Positions 62,489 to 64,000 of a stretch of DNA of 64,000 nucleotides are shown piece after piece. Numbering within the stretch: the stretch's first letter is position 1; each line of letters starts with the position of its first letter. This stretch comes from Anaerocolumna cellulosilytica. Lineage in GTDB: Bacteria; Bacillota; Clostridia; Lachnospirales; Lachnospiraceae. The notes under the pieces are model-generated. The model had not been told where the DNA came from. It searched no databases and saw nothing but the letters and a program-made list of their open reading frames with translations. The stretch spans positions 4,149,501 through 4,213,500 of the forward strand of contig NZ_AP023367.1 in NCBI RefSeq assembly GCF_014218335.1, given 5' to 3'. The position numbers and the translations under genes were made by a program.

Positions 62489-64000
62489 CTAAACCAACGG
62501 AATTTTAACCATTACCTTTGTATAGCAGTCTTTTCTTGATGCTATACTAATCCCATATTCTTCACCAAAGCTGATTTTTATTCTGTCTTGAACATTTTTT
62601 AAACCAATCCCATTTCCAGAGCTGCCGGTAGCCTCTAATTCACCTTCTATTTTTTTTTGCAGTTTCACAATCTCCTCCTCCGTCATTCCTCTTCCTGCAT
62701 CCGTTATCTCTATAACACAGTAATGCTCATATAAAACTCCCTTCATATATATACTTGTATCCTCTGCCAGTTCTTCAATACCATGATATATTGCATTCTC
62801 GATAATAGGCTGCAAGGACATCTTCGGAATCTGCTGCTCGTATATTTGCTCCGGCATATTTAAGCTAAGATATATCTCATAATCAAATCTTAAATTTATC
62901 AACGCAAGATAATTTTTAATGTAATCAATTTCTTCGCTTACTGTTACATTTTTAGATACCCATTTCATACTATAGCGCAATAGTTTTCCTAATGCTGTTA
63001 CTGCATCTGAAATATCATATTTTTCTTCAACCTCTGCCATCATTTTGATGGATTCTAAAACATTATAAATAAAATGTGCATTGATTTGATTTTGCAACGC
63101 CCTGATTTCTGAATCCTTACCCAATAATTCTCTCTTTATATTATCCTCCATAAGCTGAGTTATACGGTTTAACATTTTGTTAATTTGCTGTCCCAATTCG
63201 CCGATTTCATCCGTTGAGGAATTCTTAATACGTATCTCTAAATCACCTTTTTGAACCTTACGTATAATATACATAATTTCATAAAACTGCTTTAATATGA
63301 TTTTTACCATTTTATCTGAGAAAAACAAAAGAATGATTACAATGATTAAAAAACAGCCCCAAAATATATTTCGAAAGGTATTAACAGAGGAGTACTCCTC
63401 CTTTAAAGAGACAATACGAAACAAATTACCCTTTAATTCTTTCACCGCTTTAAAACAGACAATAACCGGTTCTCCATCCAGTACCATCTGTTCATAAGCT
63501 ATATCCTCTAAATCTCTCGGTATCTTCTCTAACACTACATTGATATCATCAAACCATCGGCTTTTATTCTCCCAGTCAAAATAATAGTTTCCGTTTTCGT
63601 CCACAAAACAGGTCCATTCTGCTTGGTTGGATGAATATATTTGGGGAAACAACAGCTCCATGTTGGTAGACACTTCTATTATAGCAGTTCTATTGTCACT
63701 CATCTGCTTTTCTGTTACCAGTGCAACCAGATGCTGTTTTCTTATGGAAGAAAAGGAAGGAAAAAGTTCGTCTACATAATCAAATTGCCACGTACCAGAG
63801 GTAATGATGCTATCCTTTGCCCAGGATAATCTTTTGATTCGTTCCTTTTGATACAGTATGGGCATCATTTCGGGAATCCCTTTATAGTCAGCATATACTC
63901 TAACCTGATATAAATAGGGGTTGGAATTAACGATTTTTTCAAGTGATTTTATTTCTGTCTGATAAAAGCTTAACAGCTCCTCTGTCTGAAAATTTTCACC
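62489..64000 (-). CDS. Sensor histidine kinase, YesM type (start lies beyond right edge)
   Basis: The frame remains open to the window edge, so the N-terminus is missing; 504 residues are visible. An extracytoplasmic sensor region ends at a membrane helix (about 215-235 of the visible part), then HAMP, a His_kinase domain with the phospho-acceptor in LQNQINAHFIYNVLESIKMMA, and an HATPase with ENAIYHGIEE, DAGRGMTEEE and GSSGNGIGLKNVQDRI. The usual NPHFLYN motif reads NAHFIYN here. It pairs with the YesN-type regulator downstream to sense an extracellular sugar signal. Confidence 0.95.
   Translation of the reverse strand, partial: GENFQTEELLSFYQTEIKSLEKIVNSNPYLYQVRVYADYKGIPEMMPILYQKERIKRLSWAKDSIITSGTWQFDYVDELFPSFSSIRKQHLVALVTEKQMSDNRTAIIEVSTNMELLFPQIYSSNQAEWTCFVDENGNYYFDWENKSRWFDDINVVLEKIPRDLEDIAYEQMVLDGEPVIVCFKAVKELKGNLFRIVSLKEEYSSVNTFRNIFWGCFLIIVIILLFFSDKMVKIILKQFYEIMYIIRKVQKGDLEIRIKNSSTDEIGELGQQINKMLNRITQLMEDNIKRELLGKDSEIRALQNQINAHFIYNVLESIKMMAEVEEKYDISDAVTALGKLLRYSMKWVSKNVTVSEEIDYIKNYLALINLRFDYEIYLSLNMPEQIYEQQIPKMSLQPIIENAIYHGIEELAEDTSIYMKGVLYEHYCVIEITDAGRGMTEEEIVKLQKKIEGELEATGSSGNGIGLKNVQDRIKISFGEEYGISIASRKDCYTKVMVKIPLV

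Noticed and set aside
1-64000. Mobile elements, integrases, toxin-antitoxin or phage-defence modules
   Set aside because: No transposase, integrase, restriction, CRISPR-Cas or toxin-antitoxin protein was recognised; gene style is uniform throughout.

Overview
The window is AT-rich, Gram-positive-type chromosomal DNA from an anaerobic, spore-forming Firmicute. The best fit is a plant-polysaccharide-degrading member of the Lachnospiraceae (Clostridium cluster XIVa, of the Lachnoclostridium/Anaerocolumna kind). The inference rests on strong AGGAGG-type ribosome binding sites with several TTG and GTG starts, germination genes of the SleC/Csp type, strictly anaerobic enzymes (class III ribonucleotide reductase, hybrid cluster protein), YesM/YesN-type two-component systems, and many carbohydrate-active enzymes. 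No rRNA, tRNA, CRISPR array, transposase or phage module was found. Almost everything is on the minus strand. The plus-strand genes are the Csp protease, the mccB/mccA pair, a DUF3877-like gene and an LRR surface protein.

Layout, left half. 1-6.7 kb: the N-terminal part of a sensor kinase (cut by the left edge), an aromatic-acid-exporter-like membrane protein, and a GH31 alpha-xylosidase plus GH95 alpha-fucosidase pair suited to stripping xyloglucan side chains. 6.9-14.5 kb: a dual GGDEF/EAL c-di-GMP protein, a Csp-like subtilisin with a sigma-E-like promoter, and a methionine-to-cysteine pair in which cystathionine beta-synthase (MccA) is fused to a YrrT/UbiG-type methyltransferase. 14.7-22.5 kb: carAB, the cortex-lytic enzyme SleC, a polysaccharide deacetylase and a small unknown. 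22.7-27.6 kb: two surface proteins (a DUF1533-like repeat protein and an SLH protein) separated by tandem copies of a dispersed hairpin repeat. 27.9-30.7 kb: thpR, an MgtC-like membrane protein and ilvE.

Layout, right half. 30.9-36.1 kb: a self-contained operon (transporter, hydantoinase/oxoprolinase, HExxH protein, GntR regulator) with conspicuous TAACATGTTA operators at its promoter. 36.3-41.5 kb: a nitrosative-stress group (hcp, an unknown 202-aa protein, hemerythrin) with a CRP/FNR-type site at about -41.5, then cfa and a Crp/Fnr regulator. 41.5-46.1 kb: DNA-precursor synthesis (dfrA, thyA, nrdD fused to a thioredoxin-like domain, NrdR boxes). 46.4-51.1 kb: hflX and a TPR lipoprotein behind a leader with interleaved hairpins, a GyrI-like protein, and a metal-type ArsR repressor with a membrane methyltransferase. 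51.2-55.5 kb: two Gfo/Idh/MocA oxidoreductases, a TIM-barrel isomerase and an AraC regulator, a possible redox-assisted sugar or glycoside catabolic set with a structured leader. 55.9-64 kb: an LRR surface protein, a cupin, and a GH94-like glycoside phosphorylase directly downstream of its own YesN/YesM-type two-component system; the kinase runs off the right edge.

Most novel-looking items: the MccA-methyltransferase fusion, the hairpin repeat that overlaps stop codons of three genes, the hydantoinase/metalloprotease operon, the unknown protein between hcp and hemerythrin, and the structured leaders before the TPR-hflX and TIM-barrel genes. All functional statements come from reading motifs by eye; no database search was run.
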